Below are positions 15,806 to 22,326 of a stretch of DNA of 22,731 nt, piece after piece. Source of the DNA: a virus; IMG/VR virus record IMGVR_UViG_3300026521_000077, positions 1 to 22,731 of that record. The stretch is one strand, 5' to 3'. How positions within the stretch are numbered: position 1 is the first letter of the stretch; every line of letters begins with the position of its first letter. The notes beneath the pieces were generated by a model. The model was not told where the DNA came from, made no database searches, and worked only from the letters and a program-made list of their open reading frames with translations. Both the position numbers and the translations under genes were made by a program.

Positions 15806-16281
15806 TATATTTCCTTATCTGCTATTTTGTTCCATTCTCCATCTGCTTTAGCATCAGCAAACTTCGAATAGTCTCTTACCTTTTTAAGCATCTTAAATGC
15901 CACTTTTAGCTCTTCATCTTTAAACTCATCTTTGGTTTGAGTTGCTATCGCATCTCTCATAATAGTCAAACTATCTTTAGTGAAATCATAATTGCCATCT
16001 AAAAAAACCTTGGCTTTATCTATAATAGATACTCTCTCATCAGCAAACTGCTTTACTGTATCTTTAAACTCTTGTGAGTCTTTAAATTCAGCTAGTTTAT
16101 CAGCTTGTAGCTGCTTAAACTCATCACTATCTTTAAAAGTAGTTTTAAAGCTTTCAACTGCTTGTTTAAACTCTTGTGAGTCTGTTATCTCAACTTTAGC
16201 AGGTGTAGGGGCTACTTTATTTAAAAAAGCTTTTTTATCTTCATCAGATAAAGCTCCCCAAATCTTCCATATTTCTTCCAT
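15805..16281 (-). CDS. Putative scaffold protein from internal start within the protease gene
   Basis: The in-frame ATG at 16281 (codon 166 of the protease-scaffold gene) is preceded by AAAGGA with five bases between, as good as the SDs of the main genes here. Translation from it gives a 158-residue protein beginning MEEIWKIWGALSDEDKKAFL, which is exactly the charged helical scaffold part without the protease domain. The arrangement is that of lambda C/Nu3 and other phages in which a free scaffold is made from an internal start. Expression is an inference; the start signal and domain boundary are read directly. Confidence 0.5.
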   Translation of the reverse strand: MEEIWKIWGALSDEDKKAFLNKVAPTPAKVEITDSQEFKQAVESFKTTFKDSDEFKQLQADKLAEFKDSQEFKDTVKQFADERVSIIDKAKVFLDGNYDFTKDSLTIMRDAIATQTKDEFKDEELKVAFKMLKKVRDYSKFADAKADGEWNKIADKEI

Positions 16282-16776
16282 AGGTATCCTTTCATCTTTA
16301 AATTTACAAATATCACCACATCTACCACTTTTTACGATAGCTAAATGGTGGGGCTGTATGTCAAACTGTTCAAAATCATATAAGTCGTGTTCTCGCATAT
16401 CAGCAAAATATCCTAAACTTAGTTGATTTTTACTACCTAGTAATTGTACCACATTTTCGGGTATTTTTACTTTATTCTCTATAATTAAAGTTGTATTTGT
16501 TTTTGCTTCGCTAACATCTATTATCTTACTGCTCTCTATTTTGCCTATAATATCTTTTTCATCTATCTCCTTCAGTTCGATATGCTCATTTGTTACGGGT
16601 AACCCTTGTAAGTCTTTAATTGTCGCCTTAATTGTTTCTGGAGAGCGATATATTTTAAATATTTTATCAAACGGTTCTATGCCCAACTCTATTCCTAAAT
16701 ACTCTTGAACTCCGTCACGGATTGACACAACCGTTTTAGAATTATCAAGAGTGTTTTTGTCAAAAAAAAGTTTCAT
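15805..16776 (-). CDS. DUF2213-type prohead protease fused to scaffold
   Basis: The 323-residue protein has an N-terminal DUF2213 domain (about 1-160): LQGLPVTNEHIELKEIDEKD with H65, NQLSLGYFADM with S120, and HHLAIVKSGRCGD. In this family, by analogy with U35-type prohead proteases, His and Ser of these motifs are the probable catalytic residues. The C-terminal half (about 166-323) is highly charged, helical and scaffold-like, with three tandem 17-residue repeats at 199-249. The gene follows the minor head gene by eight bases with AAGGAT as SD. An internal ATG with strong SD lies at codon 166 and may express the scaffold alone. Confidence 0.85.
   Translation of the reverse strand: MKLFFDKNTLDNSKTVVSIRDGVQEYLGIELGIEPFDKIFKIYRSPETIKATIKDLQGLPVTNEHIELKEIDEKDIIGKIESSKIIDVSEAKTNTTLIIENKVKIPENVVQLLGSKNQLSLGYFADMREHDLYDFEQFDIQPHHLAIVKSGRCGDICKFKDERIPMEEIWKIWGALSDEDKKAFLNKVAPTPAKVEITDSQEFKQAVESFKTTFKDSDEFKQLQADKLAEFKDSQEFKDTVKQFADERVSIIDKAKVFLDGNYDFTKDSLTIMRDAIATQTKDEFKDEELKVAFKMLKKVRDYSKFADAKADGEWNKIADKEI
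16030..16182 (-). repeat. Three tandem 51-bp (17-residue) repeats in scaffold
   Basis: Three consecutive in-frame units of 51 bases encode DSQEFKQAVESFKTTFK, DSDEFKQLQADKLAEFK and DSQEFKDTVKQFADERV. Each begins D-S-x-E-F-K and continues with a charged helical pattern. They are part of the scaffold domain and probably form a regular helical rod or coiled-coil segment; the period could change by unequal recombination. Confidence 0.8.
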
Positions 16777-16784
16777 TATTATCC

Positions 16785-17615
16785 TTAATCAAATTTTACT
16801 ACATAAGTAGCATAGCATCTACAATTTATCTCTTCCCCAGCTTTCAAATGTTTACCGTCGCAACTATGATAAAGTCCTTTATCCAAATCATACTCCATTC
16901 CATCTCTAGCTTTGTGGCACTTTCGAGTTCTTTCGTCCCCTACTGTATTCCAAATCGCTTTCTGAACCCCTATGTTTTTTGCCCGTTTATCACTAAGTTG
17001 CTGGTTGAATGTTTTTAGCTCATTTCTAGCTACCAATTCAGCCTTGTGAAGATTTCTTTTTTTATGTATTGTAACCTCTTCATATAGAGAACTTAAGCTT
17101 TTCCCAGCACTCATTAATCTTAGTGTATTTTGACTTAAGTTTTCCACAGCTTCATTTTTGAGTTTCAAAATTTGTAATGTGGTCTCTAGTGTTTTCGCGT
17201 TTATAAAACTGTTCAAGCCATCTGTTTTAATTATCTGTTTTACATCAACCCCTAACTCTTTGCTAACAGATTGATAAAATTTCTTATCGTTTATATTGTT
17301 AGTTCTTTTATATAATTTCGCTACATATTTCTTGATTCTATCCTCACCAAATTGATTGTTTATGCTCTTCTTAAAATCTCTTGTTAGCTTTTGTAATACT
17401 TTAGAGTAGTTCCCTGCTTGAGCGTCTGAGAACTTTGATATAGTATTTTTATCTAATTGTTTCAAAACTTTATTTTTAAATCTATTGTTTATAGTTTTAA
17501 TCATAAAGCTATTGAAGTTTAAAAGCTCTTTCTCTAACTCCGTCGGTATTCTTAATGGTTTAATTGTTGCCCGTTTTTTCTTTGTGGGTATCAGACCAAC
17601 ATCAAACTTCGCCAT
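16785..17615 (-). CDS. Mu F-like minor head (head morphogenesis) protein
   Basis: The protein (276 residues from the chosen start) has a basic N-terminus (IPTKKKRATIKPL), a long helical body and a C-terminal Mu F domain: HKAELVARNELKTFNQQLSD, then GVQKAIWNTVGDERTRKCHK, ARDGMEYDLD and EINCRCYATYVV. The D-E-R-T-R-x-C-H and C-R-C elements are the family signature. It is an internal head protein probably ejected with, or associated with, DNA. I chose the ATG at 17615 (MAKFDVG), which has GGAGAAGAA directly upstream and overlaps the portal gene by 14 bases; an upstream in-frame start at 17645 would add ten residues and lacks that support. Confidence 0.85.
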   Translation of the reverse strand: MAKFDVGLIPTKKKRATIKPLRIPTELEKELLNFNSFMIKTINNRFKNKVLKQLDKNTISKFSDAQAGNYSKVLQKLTRDFKKSINNQFGEDRIKKYVAKLYKRTNNINDKKFYQSVSKELGVDVKQIIKTDGLNSFINAKTLETTLQILKLKNEAVENLSQNTLRLMSAGKSLSSLYEEVTIHKKRNLHKAELVARNELKTFNQQLSDKRAKNIGVQKAIWNTVGDERTRKCHKARDGMEYDLDKGLYHSCDGKHLKAGEEINCRCYATYVVKFD

Positions 17616-18792
17616 CTTCTTCTCCGAATTCAACACTAAAGTCATCGCGAGCCTTAATATCTACACCTCTATCCGTTAAGTATGTAGTAATATCATACCC
17701 TAAATCATAGAGCTTGAGAGCGTTATCAATAGCTTTGTTTTCGTATTCTATCTTTTCCAAAGGCGTAACATTTTGATTATCCCTAAAAGATATAAGCCCT
17801 AGACCAATCTTATCAAACAACTCCCTTAGCCCACCAAGCAAATAATCTTGCTGGAGTATTTCTATCATCTCGTTAAAAGTAGTCTTCTCTTGTTGTCCTG
17901 AAGAGTTTAACCCCTTAACATTCTCCCCTACGAGCATTGGTAACGGTATCCCTGTCACTAATGCCAATCTCCTCAGGGAAATGTCATCTGTATCTTTTAG
18001 GTTTGTAAGAGATTGAGACACAGAAACAACATCATCATCTATATCTATTAATCCTGCTCCGTGAATACCCCTTTGGTCTTCTGATATCCCATAAAACTTA
18101 ACAATAGACTCCTCCTGCTTGTTTTGTAAAGCTTGTTTAAACCCTTTTATTTTATAAAAAAATGATGAGTTTTTCTCAAGAATAGACGCACTAGCTCTTT
18201 CCACTACCCCATCGTTTATTATCTGATTATATATAAGCTCAAACTCGCTTATGCCACCAAAGTTATATTTGGCTCTATCGTTTTGTGTTGCTTTCAGATA
18301 TGTAAAATCTATTACTCTGGAATGATGAAAATCAAAGCCATTTATATTGTAGTATTCTGGCTTAAAATAATCAGCTTTTGATAAATCGTGCTGATAGGAT
18401 ACTACGCTTACCATATCTCCACTAAACACATCAAATTTTACTTTATCTTTGTCTAAAACACCTTTAAGTGGCATAGATAAGTCGCTCCCGTCGTTTATCA
18501 CGATAACCCCACGCCCAAATACTAAGCACCATACAAAAGCCTCTTTGACATACTTTTGTAGGTTAGAGATGTAAAACTCTTTACTCTCATCACTCTCAAA
18601 AATAATCGCGTCCGACTTAGTAGCATACCCTGCCTTTATTCGTACAATCTTATTCCCTATCCCTGTCTTATATATATCATTTAACTCTGAGAAAGGAATA
18701 CGCATAGTTCCTGCTATACGGTTGTTTTGCGTAGCATTTCTCCTATTCGCTAAACTATTAAATAAATCTACAATACCATCTAAAAACAACAT
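17602..18792 (-). CDS. Portal protein (DUF1073-like)
   Basis: The 396-residue protein contains RIPFSELNDIYKTGIGNKIV (about 31-50), EAFVWCLVFGRGVIVINDGS (about 84-103), FHHSRVIDF, and a late IPLPMLVGENVKGLNSSGQQ (family motif 'G-x-P-x-x-x-L-x-G-x-x-x-x-G-x-N-x-t-G'). These identify the DUF1073/anti-CBASS Acb1-type portal family. It forms the dodecameric ring through which DNA enters and leaves the head and on which the connector proteins dock. The gene starts 30 bases after the terminase gene, behind an AGGAG site, and has its own extended -10-like element (18812-18820), so extra transcription may begin here. Confidence 0.88.
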   Translation of the reverse strand: MLFLDGIVDLFNSLANRRNATQNNRIAGTMRIPFSELNDIYKTGIGNKIVRIKAGYATKSDAIIFESDESKEFYISNLQKYVKEAFVWCLVFGRGVIVINDGSDLSMPLKGVLDKDKVKFDVFSGDMVSVVSYQHDLSKADYFKPEYYNINGFDFHHSRVIDFTYLKATQNDRAKYNFGGISEFELIYNQIINDGVVERASASILEKNSSFFYKIKGFKQALQNKQEESIVKFYGISEDQRGIHGAGLIDIDDDVVSVSQSLTNLKDTDDISLRRLALVTGIPLPMLVGENVKGLNSSGQQEKTTFNEMIEILQQDYLLGGLRELFDKIGLGLISFRDNQNVTPLEKIEYENKAIDNALKLYDLGYDITTYLTDRGVDIKARDDFSVEFGEEDGEV

Positions 18793-18811
18793 ATAAACTC
18801 CTATTTATTAT

Positions 18812-18820
18812 ATTATAGCA
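18812..18820 (-). promoter_or_regulatory. Extended -10 promoter motif before portal gene
   Basis: The minus strand reads TGCTATAAT, a perfect extended -10 element (TG-N-TATAAT), in the 30-base gap after the terminase stop. With the next two bases it makes the 11-mer TGCTATAATAT that also stands before the small terminase gene. No consensus -35 is seen. The portal ATG is about 20 bases downstream, behind AGGAG. Confidence 0.5.
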
Positions 18821-18822
18821 AA

Positions 18823-20241
18823 CTATACTAAATCATTGTAGTTAAAGGTTTGCTGTTTAAACGCTATTTCTACCCCATCAATCAATGTATCTACTATATC
18901 ATCATGGGTAGAGTTTGGGAAACTACTATATTCACTTATTAAAGCATCAAGATATGGCAAATCATCTACTATATAAAGCCCAAAAGTTTCTATATACGGG
19001 GCTACATCTTCAGCCCTAAAAACTTTATCCCTGTTTCTTTCTATTTCGTACACCATATAGCCATCATCTGTCATTCTTTGGTACAAGTCTATTCCACTTG
19101 CTTTCTGTTCAATATACATTCCCTGGAAAGGATAGCTATAATTTTTATTATAAAAACTCTTAGCTATAATTTCTCTTTCCTTACTTCTCGGCTTCCCCCT
19201 GTATATATCCAAAAGATATAGCTTGTTATCAAATAAACCGAAAGCACTATACACAGTGTAATCATTTATCTCCTTATCTTTTAAAGCAGTATCTACCGTA
19301 ATAAATTTTTTTTCAAAGCTAATATCTTCTATCATTTGCCGATTAACATATTTTAGCCAATCAGTTTTTAGCAGATTACCACTCTTAATAATGGGGTTTT
19401 GCTGATAAAGGGCTTCAAAATTCTCAAGAGTCATTGTTTTCTTTCTCTCTAAGATAAAGTCAACTGATTTATGTTCTGGCAAAAGGGCTTCACCTTTTTT
19501 TCTACACTTCTCATCTTCTTCGGCGATAGCCTTGTATGTTACAACCTTATACCCCCCTAGCTTTATCATTCTTCCAGCTGGGTCATCAATATGCCATCTT
19601 GTTAAAATCATCAAAAAACCAGCGTTTTCATCGAAACGAGTTAAAAAGTCATCTGTGAACCAATCCCAAGTTTTCTCTCTAAAAGTCTCACTATTTGCTG
19701 TTTCTCTACCTTTCAGGGGGTCATCAATTACGCCCAAATCCAATGTTTCCCCTGTAATACTCCCTTGAACAGTTGTGTTTCTAAAATAACCATCTGTACC
19801 AGCATATTCTATTATATTTTTGTTTTTTTGTGTAGTAACATTGGTTATAGTATTGCCATTTGTTGTTAATTTTGGAAATATCGACTTGTATATCTTTTTC
19901 TCATAAATCCTCTGAAGAGACAAGTTAGCTCTTACCCCTAGCCTATCACTAAAACTTGCGTAAATAATTCTAAACTCGGGGTGCTTACCACTTAGCCACG
20001 CGATAAAGTCTATAATCGCTGTACTCTTCCCGTGTTGGGGCGGGGCTTGAATAATAAGCTTAGGCTTTTTACCACTCATTAAGTCATCATAAAATTTTTG
20101 GAGATGATTGCTCATATCCTCCAAAAACCAGTTTGTTTTTAATTTTGGATTTAAAAGCTTTCTAAAAGTTGAAAAATCATCTCTAGCTAATGCTACTTTG
20201 TAATTAAAGATGGCTTCTAATTGCTCAGCTGTGTAGTTCAT
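18823..20241 (-). CDS. terL: Terminase large subunit
   Basis: The 472-residue protein has an ATPase with Walker A QAPPQHGKST (about 65-74) and Walker B LGVIDDP (about 169-175), then LMILTRWHIDDP (coupling motif). The nuclease domain shows FITVDTALK with D317, MYIEQK with E379 and THDDIVDTLIDG with D447/D448, a complete acidic triad of the RNase H-like fold. It cleaves and pumps phage DNA into the prohead at the portal. The start overlaps the small subunit stop (ATGA). Length is normal; the active-site residues all look intact. Confidence 0.95.
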   Translation of the reverse strand: MNYTAEQLEAIFNYKVALARDDFSTFRKLLNPKLKTNWFLEDMSNHLQKFYDDLMSGKKPKLIIQAPPQHGKSTAIIDFIAWLSGKHPEFRIIYASFSDRLGVRANLSLQRIYEKKIYKSIFPKLTTNGNTITNVTTQKNKNIIEYAGTDGYFRNTTVQGSITGETLDLGVIDDPLKGRETANSETFREKTWDWFTDDFLTRFDENAGFLMILTRWHIDDPAGRMIKLGGYKVVTYKAIAEEDEKCRKKGEALLPEHKSVDFILERKKTMTLENFEALYQQNPIIKSGNLLKTDWLKYVNRQMIEDISFEKKFITVDTALKDKEINDYTVYSAFGLFDNKLYLLDIYRGKPRSKEREIIAKSFYNKNYSYPFQGMYIEQKASGIDLYQRMTDDGYMVYEIERNRDKVFRAEDVAPYIETFGLYIVDDLPYLDALISEYSSFPNSTHDDIVDTLIDGVEIAFKQQTFNYNDLV

Positions 20242-20774
20242 TTTACCAACACCTCTAACGGAACACCAAGAGACAGAGCTTTTTCTCTTGCTTCGTCTAG
20301 TGTCAAAATTACACCTGATTGATTATTATTGTTTTGAGTAACATTGAATTCAGTTTTACTGTTTTGTGGATTAACCATACTCTCCAAGTCTTTTACAGAA
20401 CCCGTTAAGCTTTTGACATTTTTTAAGGTTATGTCATCTTTATTTTTTAGGATTATAGCTTGAAAAAGCTTTGCGAGTTTTCTATTATTTAACATTATTT
20501 CGTTGTCAAGTTCTGTTGTAGAAATACGCTCTTTTACTGCTTGTTCAATAGCCTTGATTTCTGTTACGCTTTTGTTACTTTTTGCCTGCTCCAAAATCAA
20601 TGAAGCTTCGACTATACCAGCATTATCTCTAAATTTGAAGTTGTTACTTTTTTCTAATTCGTAGTATGTTTTTCTAGCTATCTTATGCTTTTTACACAAG
20701 TCTGTTACATTTTTAAATCTTCCTGCTTTAGCGTCTGCTATAATTTTATCTTTTTTAGATTGTTTTAGTGCCAT
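20238..20774 (-). CDS. terS: Terminase small subunit
   Basis: The 178-residue protein has an N-terminal helix-turn-helix region (about 20-42: NVTDLCKKHKIARKTYYELE), typical of small terminases, which bind packaging sites. A central charged helical part (about 60-130) is probably the oligomerisation domain. A Gln/Asn-rich linker (FNVTQNNNNQSG, about 144-155) leads to a short C-terminal helix (LDEAREKALSLGVPLEVLVK) that may contact the large subunit. The ATG is preceded by AGGGGGG, with a six-C run on the plus strand at 20778-20783. The stop overlaps the start of the large subunit gene. Confidence 0.85.
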   Translation of the reverse strand: MALKQSKKDKIIADAKAGRFKNVTDLCKKHKIARKTYYELEKSNNFKFRDNAGIVEASLILEQAKSNKSVTEIKAIEQAVKERISTTELDNEIMLNNRKLAKLFQAIILKNKDDITLKNVKSLTGSVKDLESMVNPQNSKTEFNVTQNNNNQSGVILTLDEAREKALSLGVPLEVLVK

Positions 20775-20793
20775 AGTACCCCCCTAAAAGGAT

Positions 20794-20802
20794 ATTATAG
20801 CA
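20794..20802 (-). promoter_or_regulatory. Extended -10 promoter motif before small terminase gene
   Basis: The minus strand reads TGCTATAAT (extended -10), in the 44-base gap between the PLD-like gene and the small terminase gene. The following AT extends it to TGCTATAATAT, identical to the element before the portal gene. A transcript starting about seven bases downstream would have a leader of only around a dozen bases that still includes AGGGGGG. I see no consensus -35. Confidence 0.5.
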
Positions 20803-20818
20803 TATTTTTACACTAGAG

Positions 20819-21460
20819 CTACATATCTAAGTGTAAATCATCTAACTCACTAAAATCAGGCTCGGGTTCTTCTTTCTTATATTTGTTGTATTTACTATCT
20901 TCCCCAAGCTTGTCAAACTCAAAATAACTATACTCTTTGTTCATAATGTCTTTACAAATCTCTATCATATAATCATAAAAGGCTTTATCATCACTAATCT
21001 CAAAGTTCTCAAGCCTTTTGTTTTCGTTTAGGTTCATAGATGTTCTAACTACTATGTTAAATTTCTCATTTCTTATTAGCACAAACTTAGCGTGAGAGTT
21101 TGTTATATGTATATGCCCCTCAAACAACTCTTCAAATACTTTGAAGTTATCGCCCCCGACTTTTGTTCTAGCACTTCTATCTAATATAAAATCTATTTTA
21201 TTTATTAGTTTATTCTCTTTTAGTGTGTTTACTTTTCTTATGTCATAGTTAGCAGCCGTCCAAGTTGCTATCACGACACCACACACTCCTATTTCTCTTA
21301 CTATATGCTCTATAATGTTTATTATAGAAAATTGACCTTTAGTTAAACAGTATAGGTTAATATTTGGCTCTATCTTCCCTATTGCTTTTTTAGCATTCTC
21401 ATTATAGAGAGCGTGTCTAATCTCTCTGTTTTTCTGCCTAGTTCTATATGCTTTTGTCAT
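20819..21460 (-). CDS. PLD-like phage protein
   Basis: The 213-residue protein has a basic N-terminus (TKAYRTRQKNREIRHALYNE), an IATWTAANYDI strand (about 64-74), FILDRSARTK, and HITNSHAKFVLIRN (about 118-131), followed by VVRTSMNLNENKRLENFEIS (about 137-156). H123 and K125 with S141, N143 and E151 fit a single half of the phospholipase D fold (HxK...S-x-N...E), without the usual Asp of HKD. Related proteins occur in other phages next to terminase genes, where their role is unknown; a nuclease or DNA-end role is possible. The gene is the first of the leftward series. It is preceded by AAAGGAACGAG and separated from the next gene by 44 bases. Confidence 0.7.
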   Translation of the reverse strand: MTKAYRTRQKNREIRHALYNENAKKAIGKIEPNINLYCLTKGQFSIINIIEHIVREIGVCGVVIATWTAANYDIRKVNTLKENKLINKIDFILDRSARTKVGGDNFKVFEELFEGHIHITNSHAKFVLIRNEKFNIVVRTSMNLNENKRLENFEISDDKAFYDYMIEICKDIMNKEYSYFEFDKLGEDSKYNKYKKEEPEPDFSELDDLHLDM

Positions 21461-21482
21461 TCTACTCGTTCCTTTTTTGTTT

Positions 21483-21488
21483 ATTATA
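21483..21488 (-). promoter_or_regulatory. Leftward promoter -10 candidate for the PLD-like gene
   Basis: The minus strand reads TATAAT 22 bases before the ATG at 21460. No consensus -35 lies at 16-18 bases. The perfect operator (21512-21525) is centred 33 bases upstream of the -10, so a bound regulator could activate from there. The leader would be about 16 bases and includes AAAGGAACGAG. Confidence 0.45.
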
Positions 21489-21511
21489 CATCATTTGGGC
21501 TTTCAAAATGC

Positions 21512-21525
21512 TTGACTCGAGTCAA
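21512..21525. promoter_or_regulatory. Operator 1: perfect 14-bp palindrome
   Basis: The sequence TTGACTCGAGTCAA is a perfect palindrome (two 7-base arms) in the divergent intergenic region. The same arms, TTGACT and AGTCAA, recur in operator 2, 66 bases away centre to centre, about six helical turns. It sits on the leftward side, upstream of the leftward -10, in a position for a dimeric phage regulator that is not encoded in this window. Confidence 0.65.
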
Positions 21526-21577
21526 AAGAAGATATTTAAAAAAATACAAATATTTCTCTTTTTTATTGTCTAAACTA

Positions 21578-21591
21578 TTGACTGAAGTCAA
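21578..21591. promoter_or_regulatory. Operator 2 overlapping rightward -35
   Basis: TTGACTGAAGTCAA has the same six-base arms as operator 1 with GA instead of CG at the centre, so it is an imperfect palindrome only at the middle two bases. Its left arm is also the -35 box of the rightward promoter, so bound protein should block RNA polymerase there. Confidence 0.65.
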
Positions 21592-21606
21592 TATATATGA
21601 TATAAT
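21578..21606 (+). promoter_or_regulatory. Strong rightward sigma70-type promoter
   Basis: TTGACT (21578-21583) and TATAAT (21601-21606) are separated by 17 bases, and the -10 is extended by TGA. This is close to a consensus sigma70 promoter. Transcription would start near 21613 and the first gene's ATG at 21637 follows AAAGGA. Operator 2 covers the -35. Confidence 0.75.
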
Positions 21607-21636
21607 ACGGGTACATTTAAACAAAGGAATAACGAA

Positions 21637-21972
21637 ATGAAAAAGATAAGAATAAGCACAATAGAAAGATTAATAAAAGAGGATATGTTTCCCAATGTAG
21701 ATGGAGAATTATTTGGAGAAATACAGCAAACTGAGCTTGCTGGTAAAAAAACGATAGATAAGAGCTTCTTTGATAGCTGGGTAAAAAAGCAAATCGATAT
21801 TATAAAAGAGCGTATTAAGACAGTAAAAAACCCGAATCGAATAAAGGAGGCTTTCGAAGATGGGAGGGACGGATATGAAATTTTTGATGGGATAATAGTA
21901 TGGGACAAAAAAGAATTAAAAGACATACAAAGAAATCTAGAAAAAAAAATAAAAAAAATGTCAAAAATATAG
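21637..21972 (+). CDS. Unknown 111-residue protein, first gene of rightward operon
   Basis: I recognise no family. The protein begins MKKIRISTIERLIKEDMFPN, has a DGELFGEIQQTELAGKKTID middle and a short YEIFDGIIVWDKKEL stretch, and ends with a very basic helix (KDIQRNLEKKIKKMSKI). The N-terminal ISTIERLIKEDMFPNV resembles a winged-helix or HTH segment used by small phage DNA-binding proteins, but this is a guess. It is directly behind the operator-controlled promoter with AAAGGA eight bases before the ATG, so it is the first product expected when the operator is free. It is distinctly Lys-rich. Confidence 0.6.
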   Translation: MKKIRISTIERLIKEDMFPNVDGELFGEIQQTELAGKKTIDKSFFDSWVKKQIDIIKERIKTVKNPNRIKEAFEDGRDGYEIFDGIIVWDKKELKDIQRNLEKKIKKMSKI

Positions 21973-21973
21973 C

Positions 21974-22022
21974 CTCCAAAGTGGGGGGTAACCCCCTAAT
22001 TGACACGCGTTGCCCTTTGGGG
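21974..22022 (+). other. GC-rich structured element between two early genes
   Basis: In an AT-rich context, 49 bases contain an outer stem (CCTCCAAAG, from 21974-21981, pairing with CTTTGGGG at 22015-22022; eight pairs including one G-T) that encloses an inner five-pair stem of G's and C's (21983-21987 with 21992-21996) closed by a GTAA loop of GNRA type, plus a CACGCGTTG segment. It starts just after the stop of the first gene and ends 31 bases before the next ATG. It is not followed by a T run, so a simple intrinsic terminator is unlikely; a leader structure, small RNA, or a recombination or packaging site are possible. Confidence 0.5.
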
Positions 22023-22053
22023 TTAAAGCATAAAATAAAAGGAAGAGAATAGA

Positions 22054-22287
22054 ATGGAAATGGAAACAGTAAAAGATAATATCACTTTGTGCTGTCCATA
22101 TAAGGAGTATTTGATGATACAAATAGACTGGACAGAGTTTAACCCTTCAGGGTGGCATATAGAAAAAGAAGGAGATAAAGAAGTGATAAATTTCAACAAT
22201 ATATTTATCACCGATAGGGATAATTTTAAAGGCGATGAGTATGGCAATCTTTATGTGCCTAAAAGTTTTTTGTCTGAAGCCAAATAA
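22054..22287 (+). CDS. Unknown 77-residue protein
   Basis: The protein begins MEMETVKDNITLCCPYKEYL, then IQIDWTEFNPSGWHIEKEGD, and ends NLYVPKSFLSEAK. It is acidic and beta-like and has two adjacent cysteines; no family is recognised. The ATG follows AAAGGAAGAG at suitable spacing, and the gene lies on the same strand as, and between, the first and third rightward genes. Its start is well supported by the RBS; a second in-frame ATG (codon 3) is possible. Confidence 0.55.
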   Translation: MEMETVKDNITLCCPYKEYLMIQIDWTEFNPSGWHIEKEGDKEVINFNNIFITDRDNFKGDEYGNLYVPKSFLSEAK

Positions 22288-22326
22288 GGTCTTTTAGGTG
22301 ATTTACATTAAACAAAAAGGATAAAA

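Noticed and set aside
15992-16426. Long plus-strand open frame opposite the protease-scaffold gene
   Set aside because: It is Ser/Cys/Leu-rich and lies opposite a clearly recognised gene; it mirrors the codon bias of the real frame.
20778-20783. Six-C run before the small terminase gene as a phase-variable promoter element
   Set aside because: It is simply the purine-rich ribosome-binding site (AGGGGGG) on the coding strand; length is too short to call variable.
21974-22022. G/C-run hairpin as an intrinsic terminator
   Set aside because: No T run follows, and same-strand genes continue directly downstream.
22001-22050. TTGACA-like sequence as a promoter for the 77-residue gene
   Set aside because: No -10 hexamer lies at 16-18 bases; the first candidate is about 25 bases away, and the box is part of the GC-rich structured segment.
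21588-22247. Minus-strand open frames opposite the early rightward genes
   Set aside because: They run antisense to frames with good ribosome-binding sites, have low-complexity Phe/Ser/Leu-rich translations and no upstream SD.
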